Part shown: piece after piece, positions 1-12,610 of the stretch
Layout of the letters: each line of letters starts with the position of its first letter
Position numbering within the stretch: position 1 is the stretch's first letter
Assembly (NCBI GenBank): GCA_963573385.1
Contig: CAUYLG010039403.1
Span: 1 to 64,000, forward strand
DNA length: 64,000 bases
Reading direction: 5' to 3'
Source of the DNA: Cacajao melanocephalus
Lineage: Eukaryota; Chordata; Mammalia; Primates; Pitheciidae
Program-made: the position numbers and the translations under genes
Notes under the pieces: generated by a model
Seen by the model: only the letters and a program-made list of their open reading frames with translations
What the model was told of the DNA's origin: nothing
The model's database searches: none

Positions 1-30
1 TAGCCTGGGCAATAGAACAAGAATCCCGTT
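1..30 (+). mobile_element. 3' end of an Alu
   Basis: The window opens with the last bases of an Alu right arm (agcctgggcaatagaacaag). The rest lies upstream of the window. The usual A-tail is replaced by a pyrimidine tract. Confidence 0.8.
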
Positions 31-140
31 CTCTCTCCCTCTTTCTCTTCCTCTTTCTTTCTCTCTTACATTCTTTTTTTTCTTTCTTTCACTCTCACTT
101 TCTTTCCTCTCTTTTTCTTTCTTTCAAAAAAAAAAAAATA
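31..140. repeat. CT-rich low-complexity tract ending in an A-run
   Basis: About 95 bases of ctttct-type polypyrimidine follow the Alu end, then a run of about 13 A. It probably grew from the Alu tail. Confidence 0.8.
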
Positions 141-493
141 ATAACCTTACAGTACCCAAAAAGAAAATCTAAAAAGAACAGTGAAGGAGGCCCTTGTTTA
201 AAAATAACAGAGATAAACTCTGACTAAGTAACAAAGAGGACTTGTTGGAGGGATAACAGCAGAGTGATATTTAGCTGATTCACCCCAGCACGGTTATCCT
301 ACGTGTTTATGGTTGGTTGATGTTTATGCTGTACTCTTTGTTAAATATTTTGCCCATCAGCCGTGAACACTGGAGTTCCTCATACATTCCAAGAGCTAGA
401 TGCAGCTGGACCCCGAAAATGAACAAGAATCTGCGTATCATATCTGCTAGTTTTGGCAACAAGTCATGAAAGCTCAGACTTTAAATGGCTTAT
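141..493. other. Unique sequence, no gene seen
   Basis: Non-repetitive AT-leaning DNA. I see no long frame, splice-bounded exon or recognisable repeat here. Confidence 0.6.
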
Positions 494-684
494 AAGAGGG
501 GTTGGCAAATGGTAGCCTGTAGATTAGCTACCTGTTTTACTAGAACACATTCACATCCATTCGTATGTGTATTCTCTAGTACTGCTTTAGAGCAAACAGC
601 AGACTTGACTAGTTGTGATCTTATGGTCAGCAGTCTTAAAATATTTACTGTCTAGCCCTTACAGATAAAGTTTGGTGACCCCTG
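494..684 (+). mobile_element. hAT-Charlie-type non-autonomous DNA transposon
   Basis: It starts near aggggttggcaaatgg and ends tttggtgacccctg, so the ends are inverted. Inside are the family landmarks: a cctgtttt... stretch, 'acattcacatccattcgtatg', and 'aaaatatttactgtctagccc'. It matches the old mammalian Charlie/MER group. No clear 8-bp target duplication remains and the subfamily is not assigned. Confidence 0.75.
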
Positions 685-935
685 GCTTCTCTAACAGATC
701 ATTTACTATCTAATATATTGAATTGAGTGCCAAGGTGGGCTCAGAAATGCCATCAAAGTTCCAGCTTTTTAGGATTCTTGCTGCCATCTTCAGTGTTGCC
801 CTCAAACCAGAACGGTCACGTTCATGATGGCAAGAGCTAATAATGGCAATCAGAACTGTGCATTTCCTTGTTCACGTCCAACAGAAGACTAGTTTCTCCC
901 CTAGGAATGGAATATAAATCTTCAATCAGATGATT

Positions 936-1195
936 GGGCACCTTGGGAGACTGAGGCAGGTGGATCATTTGAGGCTAGGAGTTTGAAACCAGCCTGGCCA
1001 ACATGGTGAAACCTCGTATCTACTAAAAATACAAAAATCAGATGGGTGTGGTGGTACACACTTGTAATCTCAGCTACTTGGGTGGCTAAGGCAGGAGGAT
1101 GGCTTGAACCTGGGAGGCGGCAGTTGCAGTGAGCCGAGATCATGACATTGCACTCCAGCCTGGGTGACAGAGCAAGATTCTGCCTCAGAAAAGAA
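936..1195 (+). mobile_element. Alu, 5'-truncated
   Basis: The A/B-box end is missing: the match begins at the 'cttgggagactgag' position, then runs through the left arm, middle A-rich linker, right arm and a short 'cagaaaagaaatgaa' tail. A reverse frame of 73 codons here is only Alu antisense. Confidence 0.9.
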
Positions 1196-2092
1196 ATGAA
1201 GAGTGATTGTTAAGTAAGTGACCAACAATCCCCACAGAACCAGGCACTGGAGGACTATGGAGCAACCCAGGAATTATTTCTCTCTTCCATCTCTAAATCT
1301 CTACTTCTCTCTTTGACTCTGATTCATTGTTCTTTTTATCACAACCTGGTTTCTGCTACTTCTCCCAATATATGGTGGAAAATACAACTACCAATAGCTC
1401 AGATATTTACTATTACAGTCTTAGGGTTCAAAAAAATTCAGCTCTCTTTTCCTGGGAAAAGATTTTGACTGGTCCAGCCAGGGTCAGGATTATCCTTTAA
1501 CCAAAAATGGGGTCATGTTCTTGAGTTTGGAAACTCCCACTATAACCACCTAGGCAGTAGCACAGAGTCAGTTAATTCTGTAAAAGAGTGTTGGCATATA
1601 AGCCAACAGGTGTCTGCTACAGTATGCTGATTTCTTCAGATAAAATCAGTCTTTTCCATTATTTGTGGTTGTGTACATTAAGATTATTTTTCATTTTGAG
1701 AAACAGAGACACAAAAGAACAGTCTTTTAAATGAGACAGTTTATCTTTCATATAAAGCTGCAGAGGTAGACAAGCTTATGACATTTCTGTCCACTCATCT
1801 GCATTGTGGCCCTTTTCCTGATGGTCCAAGATGCAAGATGGCAGCCAGAGGTCCTGCTTGCATGTCCATGTTGGATGCCACAGGACAGACAATTTGCCAT
1901 ATACTTCCATTAGTACTTTGCAAGGGAAATTGGAAAACAGCTGCTTTTTTTTTTTCCCTGAACCGGTACATGCCCAGCTTAAAAATCAGGGGTTCTATCA
2001 CTATGGAAGAAGAGAACACATATTAAGGGACCAACAGCAGTCTCTGCATTTTGATTATTCATTTTAGAATGCATAAGGCTCTTAAGCTATAA
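1196..2092. other. Unique sequence, no gene seen
   Basis: Non-repetitive. Overlapping frames at 1778-2067 on both strands show no protein family I recognise and no codon preference, so I treat them as chance. Confidence 0.55.
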
Positions 2093-2105
2093 GAGTTTCT
2101 TTTTT

Positions 2106-2317
2106 GTTTTTTAATTGACAAAAATTGTATATATTAATGGGGTTCAATGTGATTGTTTGATTTATGAATACATTGTAGAAAGAGTCAATCAAGCTAATTA
2201 ACATATCCATCACCTCATCAACTTATCAATTTTTTTGTGGCAAGGATGTTAGAAAACTATTCTTTTAGCAATTTTGAAATATACAATACATTTCCCTGAA
2301 TGGTGACACAGTTAAAC
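2106..2317 (-). mobile_element. L1 3' end (L1M-like), with target duplication
   Basis: In reverse it reads as the old L1 3' UTR with its A-rich end. Landmarks on the given strand are 'attgtatatattaatggggt' and 'aagctaattaacatatcc'. It is flanked by gagtttctttttt at 2093-2105 and gagtttcttttta at 2318-2330, a 12/13 target-site duplication expected of L1 retrotransposition. Confidence 0.85.
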
Positions 2318-2330
2318 GAGTTTCTTTTTA

Positions 2331-3714
2331 ATACAGAAAGAAAAGGAGTAGTCATCAAGTAACATAGAGTTTAAAAATACAACTCATGTTTTGTACCCCC
2401 ATAATTGAAATTTAAATACATTAAAGTAACAGAAAAAATATACAAAACACTGCCATTGTTTACTTATGTCATGTGTGGCCTTCGAATAAAGGCAATTTTG
2501 TGTCCGAGTGAGGAGCTATCTGCCAGACAGTGACAACCAGTTCATGTCACTTTTGACAAAACTCTGTGTAAATTCTGTAGGTTTGTGGTATAAAAGGAGA
2601 CAGATTAACATTCTTTAAATTCAGCCTCAGTCTTAGAAACATGAAATGCTGAAAAGCTATCCTTTAAGCCCAGGAACCTTCTCCCACCCATTAAGCTATC
2701 AAAATGGAGATGTCCAAAATAACCAGGTGTATTTGCTCAACTAAAAAAAAAAGTGTTTCAGTTCTGCTTACTGAAATGACAGCTTGTAAAGCCCTCATCA
2801 TAGGAGGCTTTACAAATTACAAAGCCAGCCTTTGTAACTTGCTTTTTCAAATTATGATTAATGGGCCTACTCTTTTCCTAGCCAGTTTCCAATGGAAAGA
2901 AGATTCAAGTAGTATTCTCCATGCTACTGTGGCCTGTCCTTAGTGGTGACTACTACAAGCCTGACTCACTCAATTTAGATTTAGAAAAAATAATAAAGCT
3001 CAAGTCTCATGCCTGTGAATGAATGGGGAGTAGAGAAAGGGATTTTTTTTTAGTACCTGAAAAGTTCCAGCAAAACTAGGCCTCATTGCTGAGGGTGTGT
3101 CAACTGTTCCGTGTAACGCCCTTCCTGCAGTTACAGAGTACAAGAGCACAGACGTCAAGTATTATTTGGTGACAAGAATAGAACATCATTCTGAACAAAA
3201 AAGTGTTATTCAAATTCTACCAAAGCACACAGATGCTGTGACATGGTAATTATTCTAAGAGTGGTTAATTTAGAAATTACCTAACCTTTTTGGTTTCTAT
3301 TTTTGATGACATTTGTAATCTAAATGAAAAACAAACCTGTGCTTCTCAGGCTTTTATATCAAACTCCAAACCTGATTTGCACTTTTATTTTAGGATCACC
3401 AACTCATTTATTAGTGTTCGGTTTGTATCTGGGAGATATAAGCCCATTCTAGGTCCAGGTGATCTGCAGACAAGGAATGGAGAAGTAAAAGAAATTACTG
3501 CTATCATTTTTTAGCAAAGCAGAGGAATAACAGGTCACCATATGACTGTCCCCTTCCTCTCCTGTGCTGCCCCTGGAGGTCTGGGCAGAAGAGGAAGTCC
3601 TAGAATGGCTGTTCTTTGCTGAGTGTTGGGACTTTGGCCTCTTCCTGTGAATCAACAAAATAATCAATCCAGCATTGGTTGTACTTAATTAAGTTTTAGC
3701 TCCTCAGCAGATCC
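2331..3714. other. Unique sequence, no gene seen
   Basis: About 1.4 kb of AT-rich non-repetitive DNA. Short frames at 2704-2943, 3290-3514 and 3449-3667 have no recognisable domain. Confidence 0.55.
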
Positions 3715-3900
3715 ACTTATTAATCCATTCTTTTAGCAATAATTTTTCTAACACCTGTCTCTTCTGTGCTCTGTGATAAACTATGGGTATATACAGAATC
3801 ATCAGAAAGGGGCCCATTCTCAAAGAACTTACCATCCAGTGAGAGCGGTATTACTTTCAGTTATAGGAATAAGCAGAATGAATTTAGGAAATGATTGACA
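3715..3900 (-). mobile_element. Probable L2 3' fragment
   Basis: The order 'ctctgtgataaactatgggt', 'ggggcccattctcaaagaac' and 'ttaccatccagtgagag' follows the antisense L2 3' region. It is heavily diverged. Confidence 0.5.
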
Positions 3901-5055
3901 AGAAATATGTACAAACGATCATAATGATTAGATGGGATTATGAGTAATTTTTAAAATTTCCCAAAATTCCTATAATGTTATCATATTCCTATAATTATAT
4001 TACTCTAATGTTTTGAATTTAAAAATTCAACAGTAATCTCAAGCCCTAGTATTGAAAATTGAGTGATGAATTTTGATTTCTTCAAATAAAGCTACTTTAA
4101 GTAATATAACCTCCATTATAAATTTTAAAAGTTACTTTTTAGAAACAGAAATCAACTATTTTATCATAACACAGATTCTATCTATCATAGCATAACACAG
4201 TTATTATAGCAAATTCACCTAAGTCTTCTAGGAGAAGGGAAAAGGGCATGGGTGAAAATTACACAATAAAATATCTTGGAATATTTTAGGTCTTCCAGTG
4301 AGGGCAGTGAGATGAATGGCCCTTTTTAGCTAATATACAAACCATGTTGTCACTTAATGTGTACCTATGATGTAGTGGCGAGGTTTACCAGAAAACATTC
4401 TTAAGTAGCCTCAGAAATACTGAGTCATTTGTACTTGTAGTCTACCTTATAATACTGAGAAAAGTACTTGAAATGTCTCAAAAAAGAGAAGTATTAATAT
4501 AAACATGTAACAGCTACAGTGGTCATCAGACCTGGACCAGTTGTAGTCAATGGTTTTACCCACAATCCAACTTACAGATCAGAATCCCACTTGAAAAGAG
4601 GTGGGATTACTGTTTTCAGCTGAAAACACAAGTCACAGGAATTCAAGCCTCTACCCAGGGCTGTGGACACTAGCACTCTCCACATGGGAGCCATGAGTAT
4701 TGTCCTTCAAAGATCGTGTAGGATCAATGTTGAGGCGTTGTTTTGACTGTGAAACCTGATCAGTTCTATCCTTTAGCTACATGCCTTTCTGATGCCTTCA
4801 GAGTATAAATACCCAGATGATTTGAGTATTTAAAAGGAGGTTTATCGATTTAAAAAAAAAAAAGAAGGGTTGGAAAAAAAAGGCACTTACTGAGTTCTTC
4901 AAAAACAACAGTTGAATAACCTGTCATGGGTGCTTTTAATATGTAAATTTGCAAAGTCATATGCTTATTTGTGTTATCGGGAAGAGAAAAAATCCTTTTA
5001 AATTCACGGAATCAATGCAGACATGATGTGTTTTGTTTTGGTTTGGTTTCTTGGG
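3901..5055. other. Unique AT-rich sequence, no gene seen
   Basis: No long open frame and no repeat recognised. There are short A/T runs near 4850-4880. Confidence 0.55.
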
Positions 5056-5405
<350 letters not shown>

Positions 5406-5799
5406 TGAAGTTTTGAACTTTCATTCATTCAAGCATATTTATTGATTTCCTACCACATGACAGACATTGATCTGGTGCTTCGAACACATCAGTGAACAAC
5501 AACAAAAGATCTCTGTCTTTATAGAGGTTACATTCTAGGTAGAAGACATAAAACAAACTATAAACACAGTAAGTAAGTAAGTAATTTCAATAGGATATTA
5601 GATGGGATAAATACTATGGGAAAAGGAAATATTAGACCAGGGTAAGGCATCAGAAGTGCCGGGTATGGAGAGGGAAGGCAAGTCCAGTTTCAGAGAGGCA
5701 GCAGGGGAGGCCTTGCTGAGAAGGTGAGAACTGAGTGAACAAGTGATGAGGATGAGGGGTGGGTCATATGCTCTGGGAGAAAGCATCCCAGGCTGAGTG

Positions 5800-5877
5800 A
5801 ACAGACATAGCTGGGGTGTTTGAGAAACAGACATAGCTGGGGTGTTTGAGGAACAGACATAGCTGGGGTGTTTGAGG
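5800..5877. repeat. Three tandem copies of a 26-bp unit inside the L2
   Basis: Copies lie at 5800-5825, 5826-5851 and 5852-5877. Each begins aacagacatagctggggtg, and they differ at one base (final a or g). Because 26 is not a multiple of 3, the L2 frame shifts at each copy. Confidence 0.95.
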
Positions 5878-6762
5878 AACAGCAAGGAGACCAGTATGGC
5901 TGGTGTGGAATGAGTGAAGGTGAGGTTAGCAGGAGTTGAAGCCAAAGAGGCAATGAGGAGTTGGTCATCTGGGTGGTGTAGGCCTTTGTAGGGACTTGTA
6001 TTTACTCTGAATGAAACAGGGAACCATTGTGAGTTTTCCAGCAGAGGTGTGAAAACAATGAACCAACACATTTGAAGCATCTCTCTCACCAAATCCCACA
6101 GTGTGCCAAGGGTAGAAGTGGGGAGACTTATGAGGCAGTGAATGTGGTAATCCAAGGGAGAGATGACAACGGATTGCAACAGAGAGGCAGCGGTGGAGGG
6201 AGTGAGAAGCGGTTGGACGTGGGATATATTTTGAAGAGGAAGCCGACAAGATTCAGATGTGAGAAAAGAAAAAAGAAAGAGGAGTCCAGAAAGACTCTAA
6301 AGGGTTTGAATAGAGTCACCATCAACTGAGGGGGTGCAGACTGGGAGTGGAGCCATCTTCAAAGGGAAGAACAGAAGTCCAGGTTTGAACTTGTTAAGTT
6401 TGATACATGAGGCAGGCAGCTGGATAAAGGTCTGGAGTTCAGGAGGGAAGTCTGAGCTGGAGGTGCATATCTGACAGCTTCTGGTGATATTTAAGGCTAT
6501 GAAACCAGGTGAGATCACCAAGAAGGTGAGTAAGGAGGAGAAGAGGACTAAGATTATGAGGTCAGAGGAAAAAGGCGGGATCAGCAAAGGAGTCTGAGAA
6601 GGAGGTGAGGAGGAGGAGGAAAATGAAGAAAGGGTTTGTGCTAAAAGCCAAGTAAAAAAGCTGTTTCAGAGAAAAGTCAGTCATCACTGTGTCAGATGCT
6701 ACTGACACACACCTCAGATGTTGCCTGAGAAGTGAGCAATGGACTTAGAAAAGTGTAGGTCA

Positions 6763-7036
6763 GGCCAGGCACTGCGGCTCACACCTGGAATCCCAGCCCT
6801 TTGGGAGGCCAAGGTGGGCGGATTGCTTGAGGCCAGGAGTTCGAGACCAGCCTGGCCAACATGACAAAACCCCATCTTTACTAAAAATACAATAATTAGC
6901 CAGGTATAGTTGCACATGCCTGTAATCCCAGCTTCTTTTGAATCACTTGAACCCGGGAGGTGAAGGTTGCAGTGAGCTGAGATCCTGCCACTGATCTCCA
7001 GCTTGGGTGAAAGAGTGAGAATCTGTCTCAAAAAAC
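6763..7036 (+). mobile_element. Alu inserted in the L2, with target duplication
   Basis: The Alu lies between agaaaagtgtaggtca (6747-6762) and agaaaagtgtaagtca (7037-7052), a 15/16 target duplication. The right arm lacks part of the 'ctcgggaggctgaggcag' segment. Confidence 0.95.
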
Positions 7037-7364
7037 AGAAAAGTGTAAGTCATTGGTGACTTTGAAAAGACAAGTCTCAAGAGCATTCATGGGAGAAAAA
7101 CTTGTTTGGAAAAAGTTTAAGAGGCAATAAAAAGAAATTAGAGGCAGCAAATATTGATAACCCTTGAGAAAAATTCTGTTTTCAAAAGGGGATGCAAAGA
7201 AGTGGGAATGTAGCCCCATTTTTCTTAAATGTTTTTGTTATGTATTAGCATGTAAAATTAATAATTGCTAAATGAATGTCCTATTTTTCCAGACAGGCAA
7301 ACATCTCTAACAAATGGCTACTAAATACTATGTAATTACTAGAAAATTACTGGAAAACTATTCA

Positions 7365-7720
<356 letters not shown>

Positions 7721-7840
7721 AGGAGGGAGGGAGGAAGGAAGGAAAGAAGGAAAGAAGGAAAGAAGGAAGGAAGGAAGGAAGGAAGGAAGGAAGGAAGGAA
7801 GGAAGGAAGGAAGGAAGGAAGGAAGGAAGGAGGGAAGGAA
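7721..7840. repeat. (GGAA)n microsatellite
   Basis: This is an impure purine start followed by 16 uninterrupted GGAA units (7765-7828). The reverse strand translates as a spurious LPSF-type repeat. It arises at the Alu 3' end, the usual birthplace of such arrays. Confidence 0.97.
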
Positions 7841-8667
7841 ATGCAAAAGAGACCTTCTCAAATTGATACATATTTTAGGATCTTCACTTCCACCCTTCTC
7901 AGGATGCTACCATTTATCTCAGGAGGAGCACTGTCATGAAGCATAAGCACAGCAACCTTTGCTACTTATACCCAAGACCTTGCAGCTCTTAGCATCCAGC
8001 GTCTTACTTCCAATAATACTGTACAATGGGGAAAGAGAGTGAGTCGGTATGTGGGTGCTGTGAGTGTGAGGAAGACAGAGAGGAGGAAGAGTGTCTTAAA
8101 AGTCAGATATAACTCTAGTGACTAATTTTGACTGTAATTTTAGTGTTTTGTTCTAATAACAAAGGCTAATTTCAAACCTAAAGGCACATGTGTGTTTGTT
8201 TTTAAGACTTTTCTTTTTTAGAGAGGTAAGAAGAGCAGGAATTGTTTGCTATTCTGCTCTTTATTCAAACTATACCTAAGACATATCATGGTATCTAAGT
8301 CACTGCTAATATTCTGAAACTCACATTTAAAAAATCTAATTTAATTTAAAGAGCTCTGAAAATATCCTCTAAAAGATATAACATTTATTGCACCCACAAT
8401 CATAGTAAAGATCATCTCTAAGTAAAAAGAATATGTTTTATCTCATGCTTTTCACTGACACAGATCATTCCTTGCCTTGCTATGTAAGTAGTTTCATTTT
8501 GTAAGAATAAATGTAATTATGTTTAATATACTACAGAAAAGAATGTATTGCTAATGACATTTTTAAAACTACTAGTAACTACCAATTTTCAGTATTATAA
8601 TTATCCCTAAGATTAAAGCACTGTGAGGAAAACTTATGTCTGTGCTAGCAATGTTCCAGCTGTATTA
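7841..8667. other. Unique sequence, no gene seen
   Basis: AT-rich, non-repetitive, with no substantial frame. Confidence 0.5.
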
Positions 8668-8710
8668 CAGCAGAATGGTTAAGGACACTAGTTTTGGGAA
8701 CTGCAATGAC
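8668..8710 (+). mobile_element. Possible MIR 5' fragment
   Basis: 'gcagaatggttaaggacac' followed by 'agttttgggaactgc' resembles the start of a MIR. The core and 3' part are missing. Confidence 0.4.
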
Positions 8711-9139
8711 AGTGATGGCCCAGGAAGTGCCGATGAAGGGGTAGGTATTCCCTCCTGGGTTCATCTGGGCACTGGAGAGATAGGCACAGCACGGTGTTGG
8801 GTCTAGGAGGTGGCGGAAAGACAGAACATGAGGAGGATGCAGGGCCTCCTGCTCCCATGCAGCGCCAGCTCCCACGGGGGGCAACCATGCCTCCATGAAG
8901 CAGAAAAAGTAGTGCAGGGGGAGCTGCATCCTCAGGCCCTGGTGACCTGCAAATTGGAGAAGTTCTAGGACTAGCCAACGCAATGCACCTGCAACAACAG
9001 AGCCAAAGAGTTGATGGATATAGGGAGCAAGAGTGTGGATGAGCACATTAATCATATCCATGATCAAAAATATAAAGGGTTCCCTCTCATCCACTTGGAA
9101 ATAAGAATCTTTGCCCATGACCATCAGGGGTAAGAACAA
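8711..9139 (-). pseudogene. Coding-like segment, possible pseudogene of an unidentified membrane protein
   Basis: A reverse open frame of 164 codons (8645-9139) overlaps this block, which is visibly richer in G+C than its neighbours and matches no repeat I know. The N-terminal half is hydrophobic: residues around 26-60 read IFLIMDMINVLIHTLAPYI then GALRWLVLELLQF, like two membrane spans. The second half reads LPLHYFFCFMEAWLPP and then becomes proline- and alanine-rich. The last codons before the stop overlap the MIR-like piece, so the natural C-terminus is not preserved. No poly-A, target duplication, intron-exon border or promoter is visible, so a processed copy is only a guess. I do not recognise the protein family. 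It could be a chance open frame in GC-rich DNA; a translated search is the deciding test. Confidence 0.35.
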
Positions 9140-9305
9140 GAACTATTTAAAAGAATAGAACATTTTGTCTTTTAAGAAAAATTAAGGAATGAAGAAATCG
9201 AGAATTGTATTAAGTTCAAATAATATGTTAACTTGCCACTGGACATTTTACATTTTAATCCATAGGAATAGAAATGGAAGAAAGTGATGCTAAATTCTGA
9301 GTCAG

Positions 9306-9609
<304 letters not shown>

Positions 9610-9952
9610 TTTTGAGTCAGTAGTACTGCAAGATTTTACTAGAGCCCAGATTTCATGTAGTAAGAGCTTGTTTTAGCAGTATGGATTTCCCCTGTCGTAC
9701 CAAGCCAGAGCCCTCTAAACCAGTTGTTCTTGGTACACAGGTAGCAATGGACTAGAAAATTCCCCTAATCTACCTGTGCTCTGGTAGAATTTGAAGAGGG
9801 TAATTCTGTTTGCTGCCAAACTCCCATATACCAGGAGTGCCACCACACCATTTTTCATAGGCCATGAAGAAACTGACATGAGGTCATTTCTAATTTGAAA
9901 AGAAAAAATATTTTGGGAGTATTTTTGTATAGTTTGGTTTGATTTTTATGTT

Positions 9953-10569
<617 letters not shown>

Positions 10570-11384
10570 ACATTCAAGGGATTGAAACTGATTAAGATGT
10601 GGCACTGGGAGAGAAGGGTAAGGATTAGAACTTGGAGAGACTCCTAATGGAAGTGCCTTTCTTGCCACCAAGACACAGCTGTGCTTTTCTTGAGGTTCTT
10701 GCACACCAGGACCCCATGTGATACATGAGAGGCGTACAGCACACTGGGCATGGGAAGCAGAACTTGTCTCCTACCTCTGTGACAGCCCCTGGTGCTTCCT
10801 TCCCCTGCTCTTCTGCAGGAGAATAGTGGGAAAGGCAGTGATACTCTGCTTTGAAGGGAAAGGGATTTTGATTATAATGTGTACCAGTGACTGGGCGTAA
10901 ACATTGAAAGACAGATTCTTGGCTGCTTAATTAGGAAGTGTTGTAAAGTACTAGATTGGAGAAGACTTGTTTGTTTTTTTCTCAAACAGAATAGGATGAA
11001 AGCCTAAACCTGGCATTGCTTGTTTAGCCCTCTCCAGTTGCAGAGCCACCACTAAGAAGATGCCCTGGAAACAATGAAGATAAGAAAACTATGTCCCTTT
11101 TAGCACAAAAGAAGGTCAGCACCCCCTTTACCAAATACTACTTTTGATCAATCCAGGGCCCTCTGGGTTGTGCCATGTTCTTTCCCTGGCCTGGGCATTG
11201 TGCTGATTTGGATCATGTTCTCTTTCTACCACCTGATCATTTGAAATGATAACACAGCCTGTATATTTGCCACTTCAAGGCTATGAAATAGTTTCCTAGT
11301 GATTAAAAAACAAATAAGATTTACTCTACTCACCTAACTCTAGCCCTAATATTAAAGCCACAACTATGCATCAGACAGGCCAAT
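10570..11384. other. Unique sequence, no gene seen
   Basis: Short frames at 10513-10704 and 10718-10900 have no recognisable homology and overlap the LTR end in part. Confidence 0.5.
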
Positions 11385-11585
11385 ATTTGAATCTCAACCC
11401 CTTGACTTACTAGCTAGGTAGCTTTGGGTCCTTTTAACCCTCCAGGGCCTTGGTCTTCTCACTGTTTTTTGTTTTATTTTTAAAAGAGAATCATTTTGCC
11501 TGCCTTCATGGGTGAGGATCAAGTTAAGTTAATGCAGGCAAATTATCTGGCAATTAGTAAACTCTCAACATTTGGTGGTTATCAG
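11385..11585 (+). mobile_element. MIR SINE
   Basis: The MIR core order is visible: 'gacttactagctaggtag' (for 'acttactagctgtgtgac'), 'ccagggccttggtcttctca', then 'agtaaactctcaacatttgg' for the MIR 3' end. Confidence 0.7.
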
Positions 11586-12379
11586 AGTTCACTATGTGGA
11601 TGAAGACAATACAGCTAGGAGCCCTCTGAGACAGACCCTGGAGAGGAAGAGCTGCTGCAACGCGTGCAGGAAGCAAGCACCAATGAGGGTGTCGTACTCC
11701 CTTTCCTCGGGAACTCCCAGGAACTGCCACGTCACTCCTCATGCTGCTTCCAACGCCCTTGTGTATGCTGATCACTTCTCCAGTGGAAGTGAAAATATTT
11801 AATACTTGGAGAACTTTGCAAAGGTCAACTGTGGCTAATAATCCATCTCTCTGAGAACCTCATACCACAAGAACACAGACACACGTGCACACATGCATGC
11901 ACAGATGGCTCAAGAGCATCAGGAGTCAAGGAGGCAGGTCAATTCCAGAACATTGTTTTTCCTAGATGTCAACTTCCACAGAGCAGGACCAGAGAGATTC
12001 TGGAACCTGTCCCCAGGGGAATTATTTCCAATACCCTCGATAAAATGTACAAAGCTAGGGTAGGAAGTAGCAAGGTGACAGCAGTGGTTAGGTGGAAAAG
12101 TTCTCAAAAGAAAGAACTAATGAACTGGTTTGACTGAAGCTTCTTTTATATCACCTTTCAAGTCAGTAGCCTTTTCCAGCTGACACAGCAAAAGGGCCTA
12201 GCAAGTGCACAGGGTTAGGTCAAGGACTATCAATACTGCTCCCTAAAATATTCTTACCCCTGGTTTTGAGGATCTGCTTCTTCGCAGGGTCTTTACCACT
12301 ACTTTGCTGGTAATAGCACCTAAAAGATACATGAAACAAATCCCCAATTCAAAAAAAATTTCTAGCTGAGTATATATGA
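11586..12379. other. Unique sequence, no gene seen
   Basis: Includes a short run of alternating ca/tg-type bases near 11875-11905. Opposed short frames at 11554-11802 look like chance. Confidence 0.5.
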
Positions 12380-12610
12380 GCATAAGCTTTGGGAACCCAC
12401 AGAATTGGAGCTCTGCTTAACATCAGCTGGGAAAATGTGGCTGTCAGCTCACCTCCCAGGGCCCATTAGAGCCTTGGTTTGCTCATCTATTAAACAAGTC
12501 TGAATAAGCCCTACTCCTCCAGGTTGTTGCCAGGATCAAACGAGAAATGTATGCAAAGCCCCAGTGCCATGGCTGATACACAGGAAGCTTCAACAAATGG
12601 TAGCGCATTT
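12380..12610 (+). mobile_element. MIR SINE
   Basis: 'gccttggtttgctcatctat', 'ggttgttgccaggatcaaac' and a terminal 'cttcaacaaatggta' follow MIR order. Confidence 0.72.

Larger units (their letters stand above)
5421..7215 (-). mobile_element. Long L2 LINE fragment, interrupted by an Alu
   Basis: It begins with the antisense L2 3' end (tcattcattcaagcatattt) and continues through landmarks in L2 order: 'agaggttacattctaggtag', 'ggaggccttgctgagaagg', 'gtaggcctttgtagggactt', 'gagttcaggagggaagtctg' and 'cattggtgactttg'. The Alu at 6763-7036 splits it. The 193-codon reverse frame at 5598-6179 lies in the L2 sense direction and its translation resembles the L2 ORF2 C-terminal region, with frame breaks. 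It is a dead LINE of about 1.5 kb without the Alu. Confidence 0.8.

Noticed and set aside
5800..5877. CRISPR-like array
   Set aside because: The three units are tandem without spacers, inside a LINE in a primate genome.
5598..6179. 193-codon minus-strand frame as a gene
   Set aside because: Lies in an L2 LINE in its sense direction, with the 26-bp repeat breaking the frame; a dead LINE remnant.
8688..8978. Alternative 96-codon frame in the GC-richer block
   Set aside because: Proline/arginine-rich shifted reading of the hydrophobic frame at 8645-9139; less protein-like.
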